The position numbers were made by a program, and so were the translations under genes. A stretch of 64,000 bases of DNA from Chitinophaga sp. YR627 (GTDB taxonomy: Bacteria; Bacteroidota; Bacteroidia; Chitinophagales; Chitinophagaceae): the NCBI RefSeq assembly GCF_900114995.1, contig NZ_FOUX01000001.1, positions 558,001 to 622,000 of the forward strand. Reading direction: 5' to 3'. Below the pieces are notes generated by a model that was not told the origin of the DNA, ran no database searches, and saw nothing but the letters and a program-made list of their open reading frames with translations. Positions 1 to 13,000 of this stretch are shown here, in pieces. Position 1 is the first letter of the stretch, and every line of letters starts with the position of its first letter.

Positions 1-3000
1 ATAATAATTCGCTCAGTCTGGAAGTTGGATATGGTACTGTGTATCATGGTGGTCTCACGATACACGACGTGAATACAACTACAACGAATGGGAAGTGGGG
101 TAATGAGAATGCGTTTGCCGGTAATGGAGATTTTAATGCACCTGTTGCAAGCAAGGAAGAAGGGTCTTACTTCAGGCAGGTTGGAGAACGTTCGCTGGAG
201 GACCCGGCTTTTTTCAATCGTATACAGGGAGAAGAGGCCGTACATGTAGCGTTAAATAAGCAGTCTGCATCTAATCAGTTGCAGGCGGATTTTAAGGAAC
301 GTGGTGTGGCGCCTTCCTCTTATAAAAAGGAGGGCCGTCAGCTTAGAAGAACTTCAATTACCTATCTGACCGCTGAGCAGGCGACAAGAGCAGGGTTTGC
401 AAAAACTATCAATAGTTATCCTGAGAATAAATTAGATGGCGGCGCTTTTAGTCCGAATCTTTGTGTTACGCCTACGGCGGAACCGAGAGTGAATGATTTC
501 AGGAGAAAGAAACATATCTCTGAAATGACTGTTACCGGTGATGATGGTAAGAGAATGGTATATGGCCTGCCGGTTTATAATAAACAACAGGAAGAATATT
601 CATTTGCGACCTCAATTGTCAATGCTGATCTGAATAATAATCTTGTTACTATCAGTAAGGATGGTACGCAATATAATCACAAGCCGAAGGACTTCAACGG
701 GAATGATGTTAGCGATGAATATTATCATAAAGAAGAGCAGCCTCCGCATGCGACGTCCTACCTGCTGACGGCAGTGTTGTCTCCGGATTATGTCGATATT
801 GGTAATGATGGTATTACCGATGATGATCGTGGAACGGCGATCAAATTTAACTATTCCAAGGTAGATAATTTTCAGTGGCGTACACCTTATGCAGAGAATA
901 AGGCACAGTTCAATCGTGGATTGAATGCTGATCCGGAAGATGATAAGGCATCTTTTGTATGGGGAAAGAAGGAACTGTGGTATTTGAATTCAATAGAGTC
1001 TAAGACACAGATCGCGTATTTTATTACGGAAGATAGGAAGGATGCACTTGGGGCAGATGTAAATGGTAAAGTTGATAAAAGTGTCAAGCAAAAGCTGCTG
1101 AAAGAAATACGTCTCTTTTCTAAATCGGACCTTAGTAAGCCGATCAAAACGGTAGTTTTTGATTATGATTATAAACTTTGTCCAGGTCTGCCTAATGGTG
1201 ATGAGGTTAATAGCAAATTGACGCTTACAAAAGTATATTTCAAATATGCAGGTTCCGAAAGGGGGAAGTATCATCCATATAAATTTAATTATGAGGAGGC
1301 TAGTAATGCGGCATATGCACTCATGTCTACAGATGGTTGGGGTACATATAAATCGGCTATTGACAATCCCGGTGGTTTAAGAAACGAAGATTATCCTTAT
1401 GCATTACAAGATAAGGCCAAGGCAGATGCCAACGCAAAAAAATGGCATCTTTCTGAAATTGTTTTGCCTACCGGAGGTAAAATATCGGTCGATTATGAAT
1501 CGGATGATTATGCTTATGTGCAGGATAGGCATGCAATGGCTATGCAACGAATTACCGGAATGTATGATGACCGTGATGTCGCAACGCCAAGTCTGCTCCG
1601 GGCTAAGAGTTTCGAGATCGATATTCCCGGAGTGTCTTTCTTCAATACAGTTGATTTTATCAGGAAGTATCTGAATGGGAACAAGTACATGTATGTCAAA
1701 ATGTTTGTGTGCATGTCTGATATCGTATCAGCCACGCAGGAAAAGGCATATGACGATGTGCCTGTTTATGCCGCGGTAAAAGAAGTGAAAATGGTCAATG
1801 GGAAGGTCAGGGTATGGTTTGAGGATGAGGTAGATGATGATGTTGATGTCAATGCGATAGCCAGTGCTGCCTGGCAACGTATGCGTACGGATTATCCGAG
1901 GTATGCGTTTCCTGGATATAAGAACCGTATTACTAGTGACCGACCTGTAGCAGCTGCTGTTTCAGCTTTGGCAAATTCGATCAAGAACCTGACGGAGCTG
2001 TTGCAGAATTTCAACGAGCGGGCAAATGATAAGAACTTTGCTCAAAATGTAAAACTTGAAAGAAGTTTTGTGCGTGTAGGGGGGAATGTTGCAGATTTTA
2101 AGAAGGGCGGAGGTGTGAGAGTTAAAAGAGTGCGTCTGTTGGATTCGTGGAATAATATGACAGGCGATCAGGACGATGCTGTTTACGGACAGGAGTATGA
2201 TTATACAATAGAAGAGGAGGGTGTTAAGAGAAGTAGTGGAGTTGCTGCTTATGAGCCAGCTATTGGCGGAGATGAAAATCCGATGCGTCTTCCAATGAAA
2301 TATGAGCAACGTGGGGGCATAGGACTGAACTATTATTTTTATCAGGAAGAGCCTGCCTGTGAAGCGTTATTTCCAAGACCGCAGGTCGGATATCGACAGG
2401 TAAAGGTCCGGAATGTTGTTGGTAAGGGATCGGACGCAGTCGCAGATACCAAGAACCGCACAGGATGGTTGACGTACGAATTTTATACCGCGAAGGAATT
2501 CCCGGTTATGGTTGATGCGACGGATATATATAAGGATAGACATCAACCGCTTCCAAGGATCTTACCGTTGATTACAAAATCGGTAAATGAGCTTGCGATG
2601 TCGCAGGGTTACGCTGTTATCCTTAATGATATGCATGGTAAACCCAAAGCGGAAAGAGTTTTCAATCAATCGGGGCAGGAAGTTTCCTCAACAGAGTATG
2701 TGTATGCAGCTACTGAAGAGGGGGGACATATGCGCTTAAACAACAAGGTGAATGTTGTAGATAATACTGGTAATATTATCAATGATCAGGTGATTGGGCG
2801 TGAGGTTGACATATTCACCGATATGCGTGAGTCTGTCACATCCAGTAAGGGGAATTCACTTACACCAGGTGTGGACGTCGTACCTGTATTATTTGCGTAT
2901 CTTTTTCTGCCCCATGTTTATGGCGGAAAAAATGATGAGTACCGTCGCTTCCGTTCTTCGTGTGTCGTGAAAACTATACAGTATTATGGTGTAATGACGG

Positions 3001-6000
3001 GAGTAATTAAGAAACTAAATGGCGCTCAGACGACATCTTCTCACGTGTTGTTTGATAAATATACCGGGGAGCCAGTACTGACCGTCTCTGAGAATGAATT
3101 TAAAGATCCTGTGTATACGTTGTCATTGCCTGCATACTGGATCTATGATCATATGGGAATGGCTTATCAGACTGCAGGTATGGTATTCGACGGTTTTAAA
3201 GTAGATGATAATGCGGTACCTGTAGCGCCATTCAAAGATTATCTTACGGCAGGAGACGAATTGATTAACGTTGATCCTACTATTGGTGGGGGATTACGTT
3301 CCTGGGTGGTTAACAGCGCTATCAACGGGACGGGAGATAAGTCATTGCGACTGGTGGATGTATCCGGACGACTGGCAAGATCACAGGGTGGAAAGGTGGT
3401 CGTATACCGTTCGGGATATCGTAATATTTTGAGCCCTGCTGCCACCAGTATTACTAGTCTGGTGAACCCGGTAGAGGGAAATAAGTTAAAAGTAATCAGT
3501 GCGGGCGACCTGTCCAGGTTTAGTGTGCTGAATGCCAGTGCCGTTTTGTATGACGAGGCATGGGGACAGCCGGCTGACTGCAACATTAAGAGTTGTCCAA
3601 AAGGTTATGAAGAACGTGCAGATGGTAAGTGTTATATGTCTGCATTTGCGAATCCTAATTATAAATACACGGTCCGCCCAAGCGGTTGGTCGGGAGATTA
3701 TGGGAAGTCGGGTGCATTCTTCTATGTAGGCGGAACTACTGAGAAGAATGGTCAGAGTGATGCCGCTTACTGGCACGAGCGCCTGGATAATGTTGGTATC
3801 TGGTTGACAGGTTTGCCGGCTAATCGCTGGTGGGGGGTTGAAAAACTGCTGACTTTCGAGACAGCCACAGATGTATATATAGGGCATTCTGGTACTAAGC
3901 GCCAGCGGATTTTAATAGATGATCAGGTGTTCTACGAGTTCCCGACGACTAGTGTGGGAAACTACGAAATATGGAATATGCGATCATATCGGTTTACGCC
4001 AGGTAAACACAGTGTCCGTGTGGAAGGATGGGCTGATGGTACTGGCGAAGCATGTGGTATGCAGATATATGCGACCACCAAAAGTATATTAGAAGGTGGT
4101 GATGCGAACTATATCAATTCTAAGCTCCTTTATTCTACGGACTTGTTGAAGGATGATCCGAACGCATATTTTTACGAACTCGATGCAGGCAATAATCAGG
4201 TTAATGGTAATTTCATCTGTCCGGAGGGTAATGATGTAAGTATCATGAATGGCGATCCTGATTGTGGTACAAAAGAGAAAGGAACTTGTCCGGCTGGATA
4301 TGAAAGAAGCCCGGATGGACAGTCCTGTGTTCCTATTGGTGGTGGTTCTGGTTCGGAAAATCCAGATCCGGGACTGGTATTGACGAAGGCAGTTCAGATG
4401 TCAGCCTATTCGTTACAAGGCGCTATATTCCACGATGTTCAGGGGAATGAGCTCCAGAGAGTCTCTAATTCACCATTCTGGGGCACAGCAAATTGTAACA
4501 CAGGTGGGGGGAGTCGGATGGCAACAACAACAACTGCGGGAACTACCGTCGCTACTGATACGGGTGATGTAGCGGTATATTATGCTTCTTCGGTAGCCGC
4601 CAGGTCTTTAAGCACCCAGGCAACAGGAGGCTTTTGCGGACGTTTGAATGAGACGGGAATTTGGTTGTCAAATGCATACTCAGATAAATGGATCGGTTTT
4701 AACAGTTGTCTGAAAATACCGGCAACTAAGACATATTATATCGGGTTTGGTGCTGATAACAAGATGCGTGTGTATATCGATGGTGTGTTATGGAAAGAGC
4801 TTCTTGGAGAAAGAAGTGCTTCAGAACCGTTTCTAGATTGGAAGGTCCATCCGGTAAATCTCACTGCGGGTAACCATATTCTTACCATTGAAGCAATGGA
4901 GGTCGATAACAGTGGCACTTATGCTGTAGGACTAGAGGTATACAATAACACATTGGCACAATTGACCAGTGGTGTGATTGATCCTCCGATCTATTCAACA
5001 AAGAATCTGCTGAATGGTAAGCCGAAAGACACATATGTGAAGAATGCATCCGGAGTAATAGAGCTGAAGCGGTTCAGTTGTCCGGCCGAACTGATGGATA
5101 TCTGTGGTGATAATCTTGGTTGTGGTCCTATTCCTGATGGTTCGTCTCTTAACCCTTATGTAACAGGTCATTTAGGAAACTGGTTACCTTATCAGCAGAT
5201 GGCGTGGTTGTCAAGCCGTACAGGCCAGGAAATCATTACCCAGACACAGGGAAGTGCGGGCGTACGTCAGAATGGTGCCTACAACCGTTTCCAGGCGTTC
5301 TGGATATACAATGATGGCTGGAAAATAAGTGGCGACATTGATTGGGTCAATTCAACTACCTCAACCTTATATGACGAGCAAAGTCAGGAGCTGGAGGCAA
5401 AAGATGCGCTTGGCCATTACAAAGCAGCGAAGTTTGCTTATATGTCCCAGTTGCCTGTTGCGGTTGGTACGAACATGAAGCACAGGGAAATATTCTACGA
5501 TGGGTTTGACGACTATAAGTTTGTTAGCAGATGTCTTGCAGCAGCTCCATGTACACAAGCTGAATTCAGTATCCGTAATGCGGTGGCAGGAAATCTGGCA
5601 TCAAAGTTAAACGATCAGGATGCGCATACAGGTAATTATAGTTTGAAATTAGGTACAGATCCTCTTGAGCTTAAAGCATATGTTTACTCTTATGAGCATA
5701 TGCCTGGTATTTATCTTGCTAATAACGAATCCGGGGAGTATTATTTCCGTACGGACGGATGGCAGGGACTGAGAGGGTTTAATCCGGTGAAGGGTCGTAA
5801 ATATATCATTTCTGCCTGGGTAAAAGGGGGAAGCGGAACTACGGGCATTACTGCGACTGTGAATGGTACTGGTATTACTTTTGAAAAGAAAGCCGTTGTT
5901 GAGGGCTGGACACTTGTTGAGGGTATTATGGATATTTCCACGCTCGTTACCGGGCCGGAGATGTCGAAAATGACGATGGTATTAACCGGAAGTACAGCCT

Positions 6001-6227
6001 CGACGCTGATAGATGATATCCGCATATTCCCTTACGATGGTCAGTTAAAGTCCTTTACTTATGACGACCGTACCCAGCGTGTAATGGCTGAACTGGATGA
6101 AAATAACTATGCGACGTTTTATGAGTACGATGAAGAAGGGGCTTTAGTCAGAGTGAAGAAAGAAACCGAAAGAGGTATCATGACGATTAAAGAAAACAGA
6201 TCAACGTACAAGAAACAACCACTCTAA
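1..6227 (+). CDS. Giant secreted protein of an RHS toxin locus, 5' truncated by the window edge
   Basis: The frame is open from base 3 with no stop, so the gene starts upstream; the GTG at 39 is only the first start-like codon inside the window (2062 residues counted from it). I see no enzyme motif. Counting from the GTG, two consecutive modules begin with CPxGYExxxDGxC motifs (Cys 1186 and Cys 1417). Each is followed by a beta-sandwich-like stretch (GIWLT/GIWLS, W.G, YIG...R..ID/YID) that resembles PA14-type carbohydrate-binding domains, so an internal duplication is likely. The end (about residues 1990-2062) has YD-repeat-like text (FTYDDRTQRVMAELDE, YEYDEEGALVRVKKETERG), as in proteins encoded just before RHS toxins in Bacteroidota. 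It lies 13 bases before the next gene and probably shares its operon. A role as surface or secretion partner of the RHS protein is inferred. Confidence 0.8.
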   Translation, partial: NNSLSLEVGYGTVYHGGLTIHDVNTTTTNGKWGNENAFAGNGDFNAPVASKEEGSYFRQVGERSLEDPAFFNRIQGEEAVHVALNKQSASNQLQADFKERGVAPSSYKKEGRQLRRTSITYLTAEQATRAGFAKTINSYPENKLDGGAFSPNLCVTPTAEPRVNDFRRKKHISEMTVTGDDGKRMVYGLPVYNKQQEEYSFATSIVNADLNNNLVTISKDGTQYNHKPKDFNGNDVSDEYYHKEEQPPHATSYLLTAVLSPDYVDIGNDGITDDDRGTAIKFNYSKVDNFQWRTPYAENKAQFNRGLNADPEDDKASFVWGKKELWYLNSIESKTQIAYFITEDRKDALGADVNGKVDKSVKQKLLKEIRLFSKSDLSKPIKTVVFDYDYKLCPGLPNGDEVNSKLTLTKVYFKYAGSERGKYHPYKFNYEEASNAAYALMSTDGWGTYKSAIDNPGGLRNEDYPYALQDKAKADANAKKWHLSEIVLPTGGKISVDYESDDYAYVQDRHAMAMQRITGMYDDRDVATPSLLRAKSFEIDIPGVSFFNTVDFIRKYLNGNKYMYVKMFVCMSDIVSATQEKAYDDVPVYAAVKEVKMVNGKVRVWFEDEVDDDVDVNAIASAAWQRMRTDYPRYAFPGYKNRITSDRPVAAAVSALANSIKNLTELLQNFNERANDKNFAQNVKLERSFVRVGGNVADFKKGGGVRVKRVRLLDSWNNMTGDQDDAVYGQEYDYTIEEEGVKRSSGVAAYEPAIGGDENPMRLPMKYEQRGGIGLNYYFYQEEPACEALFPRPQVGYRQVKVRNVVGKGSDAVADTKNRTGWLTYEFYTAKEFPVMVDATDIYKDRHQPLPRILPLITKSVNELAMSQGYAVILNDMHGKPKAERVFNQSGQEVSSTEYVYAATEEGGHMRLNNKVNVVDNTGNIINDQVIGREVDIFTDMRESVTSSKGNSLTPGVDVVPVLFAYLFLPHVYGGKNDEYRRFRSSCVVKTIQYYGVMTGVIKKLNGAQTTSSHVLFDKYTGEPVLTVSENEFKDPVYTLSLPAYWIYDHMGMAYQTAGMVFDGFKVDDNAVPVAPFKDYLTAGDELINVDPTIGGGLRSWVVNSAINGTGDKSLRLVDVSGRLARSQGGKVVVYRSGYRNILSPAATSITSLVNPVEGNKLKVISAGDLSRFSVLNASAVLYDEAWGQPADCNIKSCPKGYEERADGKCYMSAFANPNYKYTVRPSGWSGDYGKSGAFFYVGGTTEKNGQSDAAYWHERLDNVGIWLTGLPANRWWGVEKLLTFETATDVYIGHSGTKRQRILIDDQVFYEFPTTSVGNYEIWNMRSYRFTPGKHSVRVEGWADGTGEACGMQIYATTKSILEGGDANYINSKLLYSTDLLKDDPNAYFYELDAGNNQVNGNFICPEGNDVSIMNGDPDCGTKEKGTCPAGYERSPDGQSCVPIGGGSGSENPDPGLVLTKAVQMSAYSLQGAIFHDVQGNELQRVSNSPFWGTANCNTGGGSRMATTTTAGTTVATDTGDVAVYYASSVAARSLSTQATGGFCGRLNETGIWLSNAYSDKWIGFNSCLKIPATKTYYIGFGADNKMRVYIDGVLWKELLGERSASEPFLDWKVHPVNLTAGNHILTIEAMEVDNSGTYAVGLEVYNNTLAQLTSGVIDPPIYSTKNLLNGKPKDTYVKNASGVIELKRFSCPAELMDICGDNLGCGPIPDGSSLNPYVTGHLGNWLPYQQMAWLSSRTGQEIITQTQGSAGVRQNGAYNRFQAFWIYNDGWKISGDIDWVNSTTSTLYDEQSQELEAKDALGHYKAAKFAYMSQLPVAVGTNMKHREIFYDGFDDYKFVSRCLAAAPCTQAEFSIRNAVAGNLASKLNDQDAHTGNYSLKLGTDPLELKAYVYSYEHMPGIYLANNESGEYYFRTDGWQGLRGFNPVKGRKYIISAWVKGGSGTTGITATVNGTGITFEKKAVVEGWTLVEGIMDISTLVTGPEMSKMTMVLTGSTASTLIDDIRIFPYDGQLKSFTYDDRTQRVMAELDENNYATFYEYDEEGALVRVKKETERGIMTIKENRSTYKKQPL

Positions 6228-6240
6228 GAAATCCTGAACC

Positions 6241-7029
6241 ATGAAATTCAAGAAAAGATATATAACGATATTCGTACCGGCATTGGCTATTTTAGCCATC
6301 GCCGGTGCTTTTGCCGCCATTCCCGGATTAAGGGGCCGCTTCATCAATGAGGAATCTAAGCCTTTGAGTCCCGTGGCGAGTAACAAAAATCCAGATAAAA
6401 AAGCGATAGCAATAGTACATGAGTTGATACAGGTAGTAAAGGGGCTGGACAGTCTTACTACTCTAAGTTTCAAAGGCAGTATGAGTGTCAATGATCTGGC
6501 GGACAGTACTAATAATTTAGTGACAGATTTTGAGTATACGCGGCAGGGGACGCTAGGCTATTACAAAATGGGTGATAATGAAACTTTATCAGCCAGAGAT
6601 GTATATCTGGTAGTTGTACATAGCGCGAAGAAGATCTTTCTTTCCGAACCGGTAAAGATGGAAAACCCAATGAAAGTACAGCTTCCAAAAGAAAGCGAAC
6701 TGTTGGAGGAGGAAGGGTATAAAGTCAGTCGTTCAGTGAAAGACTCTTTAATTGAGATTTCTTTGGTGAACAGCACACATGCGACTTGCCGTGAATACAG
6801 CATACTATTTGACGGCAGCGGAGGCATTCATCATGTCAGGATGCGTTTGGCAGATGCCAATGCAATGAGCAATTCTGCTAAGGACAAAAAGATTGAAATA
6901 AACATAGACAACTGGCAGGTAGGCGTTGTTCGTCAGGAGCTACTGAGAACTGACCGTTACATATCTGCAAAGAACGGTGAACCTAAGCCCGTTGGTGCAC
7001 TGCAGGATTATGAAATAATAAAGGATTAA
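6241..7029 (+). CDS. Small membrane-anchored protein between two giant RHS-locus genes
   Basis: A 262-residue protein with a basic N-terminus (MKFKKRYI) and one hydrophobic segment at about residues 8-28, followed by a soluble domain. This fits a membrane anchor or uncleaved signal. No Cys lipobox is visible and I recognise no catalytic motif or family. It sits 13 bases after the preceding giant gene and 12 bases before the RHS gene, so co-transcription with both is very likely. By position it could be an accessory or chaperone for assembly or export of the RHS protein, but that is inference from context only. Confidence 0.8.
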   Translation: MKFKKRYITIFVPALAILAIAGAFAAIPGLRGRFINEESKPLSPVASNKNPDKKAIAIVHELIQVVKGLDSLTTLSFKGSMSVNDLADSTNNLVTDFEYTRQGTLGYYKMGDNETLSARDVYLVVVHSAKKIFLSEPVKMENPMKVQLPKESELLEEEGYKVSRSVKDSLIEISLVNSTHATCREYSILFDGSGGIHHVRMRLADANAMSNSAKDKKIEINIDNWQVGVVRQELLRTDRYISAKNGEPKPVGALQDYEIIKD

Positions 7030-7041
7030 GGTTACCCCATC

Positions 7042-10000
7042 ATGTTAAAGATACCTATGCGTTCCATTAATAAAAGATATTCGGTACTGAAAGCGGTGAT
7101 GCTTTTGCTGATGATTGTGTCTTCCATCAGGGTGGCAGCTTTCAATGCAGTTGAAAGGTACCAGAACCAAAAGCAGGGACAGATCAAAAAAGGAGATGTA
7201 CTGATCATAGAGGATGAGAAATTTGAGAACCCGGATTATGACTGGGCGAAGATCCATAAAAAGTCAGTTAATGACGTTATCAGCTTTGGGCTATATCGGG
7301 AATCTGGTGTAGTACTGGATAAGGCTTTTAAATGTGAACTGGATCTGAAGGTAGAATACTGGTCTCAGCCGAATCAGGCTGATCCTATTGTGAATGATCA
7401 TATCAAGCTGAAGATAAACTATGACCCGGCGGCAGGTGTTGCTTACCAGGATGAGGCGACCTATCAGTTTATGGAGGGGTATCGCGTACGGCTGACGGTC
7501 AATGACATCACCAGTACCGAATTAGGTAGCCAGCTACCTGCTGCGTTCAGGATGGCGGGATTGATTGTTGTAGAACGTAGTTATGATCTGGACCCTGCAG
7601 CAAATCTTGCGGTACAGGTCATTGGCACACCGACAACAGAGGTTTCTCTTAAATGGGCGTCTATCAGGGGTGCAGAAGAGTATGACCTTGAATGGACGTT
7701 TGTAGATGAGGAGGCCGACAATGGTAAACTGCTCCAGAATCAGGGGAATAATGTAACAACTACTACCTTGGCGACAATGTTTCGCAATAACGCTACACGT
7801 GTAACATTGCAACGTGAAAGCTATAATATCTCGCTGGTGAGTTATTCGAAATACCTGTTGCTGCGATTACGTACAGTACAATATGGAGATGATGGTACCA
7901 GAAAGGAAGGTCCCTGGAAATATCAGAAGTATCAGGATGCTGAGAGCGCAGTTATTGTACCTTCCGTCATTGCGGTGGATAATTCCTGGCATCAACAGAA
8001 TTTGAACTGGCAATTGGATGCGGTATATAGTGAAGAAGGGAAGAAGAAAGAGGTGGTTAGTTATTTTGATGGCTCTCTGCGTAAAAGGCAGATGGTTACA
8101 GTGAATAATGCCGATAACAAAGCGATCGTTCAGGAGACTTTATATGATGAGTTTGGGCGGCCCATGGCGGAGATATTGCCGGCGCCACAAAGTTCTTCAA
8201 CATTGAAATATTATGGTAGTCTGCATAAAGATGCCAATGATAAAGACTATGGTTACCAGCAAATTTATGGACAGGACGCTGATTGTATAGGTACACCACA
8301 GCCAATGAAAGCCTCATTTGGTGCGGCAAAGTATTATTCGCCTTCGAACGAATTCCTGGCTGCAGCGCCCGAGAATAAATACATTCCGGATGCAGAAGGA
8401 TATCCGTTTGCAGTAACCCGTTACATAGGAGATAATACCGGCCGTGTTGCAGTACAGGGTGGGGTAGGTAAATTATTCCAACCAGGAGTGAATAATGATG
8501 TAAGCAAAGCAACACGTTTTTATTATTCCAAACCAATGTCCTGGGAGCTGAATAGGATATTTGGAAATGATGTGGGTTATGCTGACCATTATCTGAAGAC
8601 GACATCAGTAGATCCCAACGGTCAGGTAAGTATCACGTATCAGAATGCAGGAGGAAAAACGATTGCCACTGCATTGGCGGGCGGCTCTCCGGACAATGTC
8701 GATGCATTGCCATCAAAGCCAGATGCGAAGGAGATCACGTCGGTTATTATAACGCCTGATGAATTCCATTTTGATGCTTCTAAGCTCACAATATCAGCGA
8801 CGACTACTTATCAGCAGGATGTGCCTGATATGGTCGAACTGCATTATGATATTGATCAGCTGATCAGGAATTATGCGGAGAATGGTGTTACTATTTGTAG
8901 TAATTGCTACTATGAGTTGTCTATAAAAATTACAAATGATTGTAACGAGCCGATCTATAATACAACGACACCGCTGAAAATCGGTAGTCTGACCTCGAAT
9001 TGCACCAGCATAGATGGTATAAAAAATGATATAAAGGATGTTAAATTTAATAAGGCGGGTACTTATTATATCAACTTCGAGTTGCGTCTGCCCGAGGAAG
9101 CTATAAGAACTTTCACAGAAGACTTTATCAATAGAAATACGAATCTACGCAGTGAGTGGTCATTTATTAATGATGCTTTGCTTGGAAAGAATTTTCTGTC
9201 TTGTTTTAATGACTGCCAGACTTGTAGGGAGTCATTAGGAGAATTGTCAGATTTCAGGAATCGTATACTGGAACGCCTGACAGCTAATAATGTGGCTGTT
9301 AGTCAAAACAGTGCCATGATAAACTCGTGGATCGATAATCTGTATGCGACTTTGTCGAGTGAATGTGCTGCATCAAGGGCTACATGTGCATCAAGCCCAT
9401 GTGATGATCTTGCAGATGTTATAAAGCAGGATGTCAGTCCGGGAGGACAGTATGCACTATTTGATGCTGTTGGTAATACACAGGAAGCGGATATCAATGT
9501 TATATCGCAATACTGGCGCGTGGTCTTTAACCCAGCTAACAAGCCATCTACAATTCCTGATGTTGACAAGGTCGAATTACCGGATGGTACGATTACTTCT
9601 CCGTATGAATCTAACTTTAAGCTTGCGCAGTTGGTTAGATACTGGAAGCCAGAGTGGGCGGAGCGTTTTATGGTATATCATCCTGAATATTGTGCGCTGG
9701 AATTCTGTCGCGCTAATAGTGCTTCTTACCAGTGGGATGAACGTCTGCAGACGCTGGCGGATAAGATATCAGATATTCCGTCAATTGTGCCTGGAGCCAT
9801 ATATGGCAAAACTGTAGCTGGTTGGCTTGCGAACAAAGATCCGTTCTTTCTTGACGGAGGTTTGGGTCGAAATTACAGACTTGGTTTTATTAACGATCTG
9901 GCGGCGTATTCAAACACTATTCCAGATTTTTCAACTAAAGGTCTGCCTGCAAAAACGCTGTTTGAGTATGTTGATTTCGAGCTGTATTGCAGTGATAAAG

Positions 10001-13000
10001 ATGGAAATACAAATACAAGTACGCTTGCCGATAAATGGTCCAATTGTACGCCTAATCCGACTTGTACGATTCCTGATCTTGAGTGGAGGATGTACAGAGA
10101 TAAGTATTTTGAACTAAAAGAAAGGTATTATAATATAGTAAGATCAGAGACCTATTGTAATGGTAAATGTTCGGTGGGAAACCCAATACCGGTTGCACCT
10201 GGTACTTGTCCGGCCGGGGGAGACTTTACTATTCAGGCGGGTTCAGCTACCAACTGTTCATCAAATGAGCAGTCTGTCCGGATTATGTACAATGGCGCAG
10301 CGCTGATCAATTCAGCAAAGGCTTATATCTATTATCCGCAGGAGTATGCATCTATGACTGATGTGAAATCTGTTACGTTTAGTGCAGGGCAATCTCAAAT
10401 GGATATATGTATTGACAAAAATATACCAGTGAATACCCTGAAGGTATCAAAGGTTGTTTGTGGCAACACAGCTGATCCGTCTATGTTCTGTACAGACTAT
10501 ACAATAGAGAACTTTGAGTTTATCTGGGACGAACTTGGTGGAAATGCATATATGCAATTCCATGATGGTATGAATAACAAGATACCTGCGGGCGTTAGAG
10601 TTTGGGTACAGGTACATCTAACAGATGGTCTTAATTACCACCGAACTTACACATACAAGTCTTGGTCTGTTACTGGTAGAAGTGAAAATGCTTCGGCCAA
10701 TGCGCCTAGTGGCGGACGTCTGTTTACAGAAGGTCCTAATGAATTAATTTGTGAATATACACCTACGGTACCTGATAATTGTAATCCGACATTAAAAACG
10801 AAGCGCTCCCGTATTCCAAGTGTGTCTTATGATGTTTCGAATCTAAATATGGACGTAGCTGCTCTTCAGGCGCTTGGAGAGAGCCAGATGCGTGGATTTG
10901 TCGCAGCCAATTGTGAAGCACAGGCGGACAACTGGTTACAGCAACTGGATCCTTGTATTTTGTCCAGTACTACGGAAGCGAATCGTGCTGTGAAAACGGC
11001 TTTACTGCGTAGTAAACTGATTGAAGTATGTAAACTGGGAGGAGATTTGAATCATCCTTTTGGTGCAACTACTGTACCTAATGGTCAGGCAACAGCTGAA
11101 GGTTACAAGTCATTTGCGGAAGTGATCCAGGGTGTTTTGGGTAAAACGGATATGCTTTGTAATGCATATATGCTGGATGCGCCAATGCCGTTTGATACAA
11201 AGGCACAAATGACTGTGTCTACTATCAGCAAGACTAATGCTACAGTATGTGATCGTCTGACTGCTTTACAGGCAGCACAAACAGCCGCCCAGATAGGAGG
11301 GTCATTCTACTCGTATCTGAAAAGTCGATATGGTGCAGCGATGACTATCACAGAGGCTGAACTGACGATGTTGCAGAAAGGGTGTAGTAACTGTCGTTAT
11401 TTACTGGAAAAGCCAATCGAGTTACCGGTATTCCTGGATGCACCAGCAAAAGGTTGTATTACCAAAACCGAATATACCACTGCTAAGAGTGGTTTGAATG
11501 GATTGATCGGTACATCGTTAAATACAACACATGAGAATTATGAGACGATCGTAACGAACTACTACAATGGCAAATTCGGATTTACCTTGTCATATAGCGC
11601 TTATATGAAGTATGAGCAGGTGATTGCGACAGATGCAAATGCAATGTTGTGCAACAAGCCAGTGTATAGCTATGTGAAAATTGATCCGTATGCATGTATG
11701 ATGAGTGTGATAGACGATGCTGTTGTATCAGGCCGTATGGGATACATCAAGTACATCGAGGAAGAGAAGCGTAAGTTCCGCAGAGATTATATTGCTTACT
11801 GTGGCGCTAACCGTCCGGAGGTGACATTGACATCGAAGCAGCAGATCTATCACTATACCTTATATTACTACGATCAGGCAGGGAATCTTGTACGTACTAT
11901 TCCACCTGAAGGTGTACGTTTGTTGGATGACGCGTTGAGTGCACAGATAGATGCTGTGCGTATGAGAGGGGGAGATATCACTTCCTGCAGTTATGATCCT
12001 ACGAAGGTAAAAACTGATAAAACAGTTTCTTTACAACAATGGGCGACAGCATTTTCGAGAACCGGAGCTACATCTATGGAGATGTGGATCTATGGTGCAA
12101 ACAATGGCGGTGGTCAGGTGTTGGCAACTACAGATGGTAACAGATATTTCTTTAATTTATGTCTGCATGGGAACTATCTGAACTTTGACGTGTATAGTGT
12201 GACCCCGGGAACTGGCAATACCGCTGCGGATATCGTGTTGTCTGCACATACGACGGCTGATATCAGTAAAGTAGCACCATTATCTCAGCGGACGCATGTG
12301 GTGTTGCAGAGTAATAGCGGGTTAAATACCAATAATCTGTCGGTGTATGTTGATGGCGTGTTATGTCCAACAGTAGCGACGGCGGTTCCAGCGGAGTGTG
12401 GTTGGGAGTTGTCTGTCGGTTCAACAGGAGTGGTGTATCCTGAGAATCTGACTACTTTGAAGCATGTTCGTTTGTATAGTCGTTTGATGGCGACTAATGA
12501 AATAGCCGCGAATGCAGGGGAAAGCTGCTTTGGTATTAATAGTGCCTATGCGGCAGACCCGACTGGCTCTATGTTTCATTGGGGCATGTTTGATGCGGTT
12601 GGTATTTATCCTAAGCATTTGCTAGCGACGTCGTATGCTTATCAGTCACTGAATGGGATAGAGATAGAGGCAAGCCCTGATGGAGGAGAGAAACGGTTTT
12701 GGTATGACAGGGTGGGTAGAGTAATTGCAGCTCAGGATGCGCAGCAAAAGTCATATACAGCAACACAGCCAGGAACATTTAATTATCGAGGTCGCTACAG
12801 TCATACTTTATATGATGAACTTGGTCGTATCAGCATGATTGCGGGGAGATGGTCCAATACAAGTGACTTAGCACTGGTGCCATTTCTTAAAGAGAGTCAA
12901 GGGACAATGTATTTGAGACAATTGACTCGTTCAAATTATATTTTGAACTATTATGATGTTCCAAGTTTAGGAACTCAGCTACAGACTAATTTAAGAAATA

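Noticed and set aside
8096..8605. A 169-codon minus-strand frame inside the RHS gene
   Set aside because: Antisense to a long gene with clear RHS protein content; the translation has no recognisable motif and no promoter.
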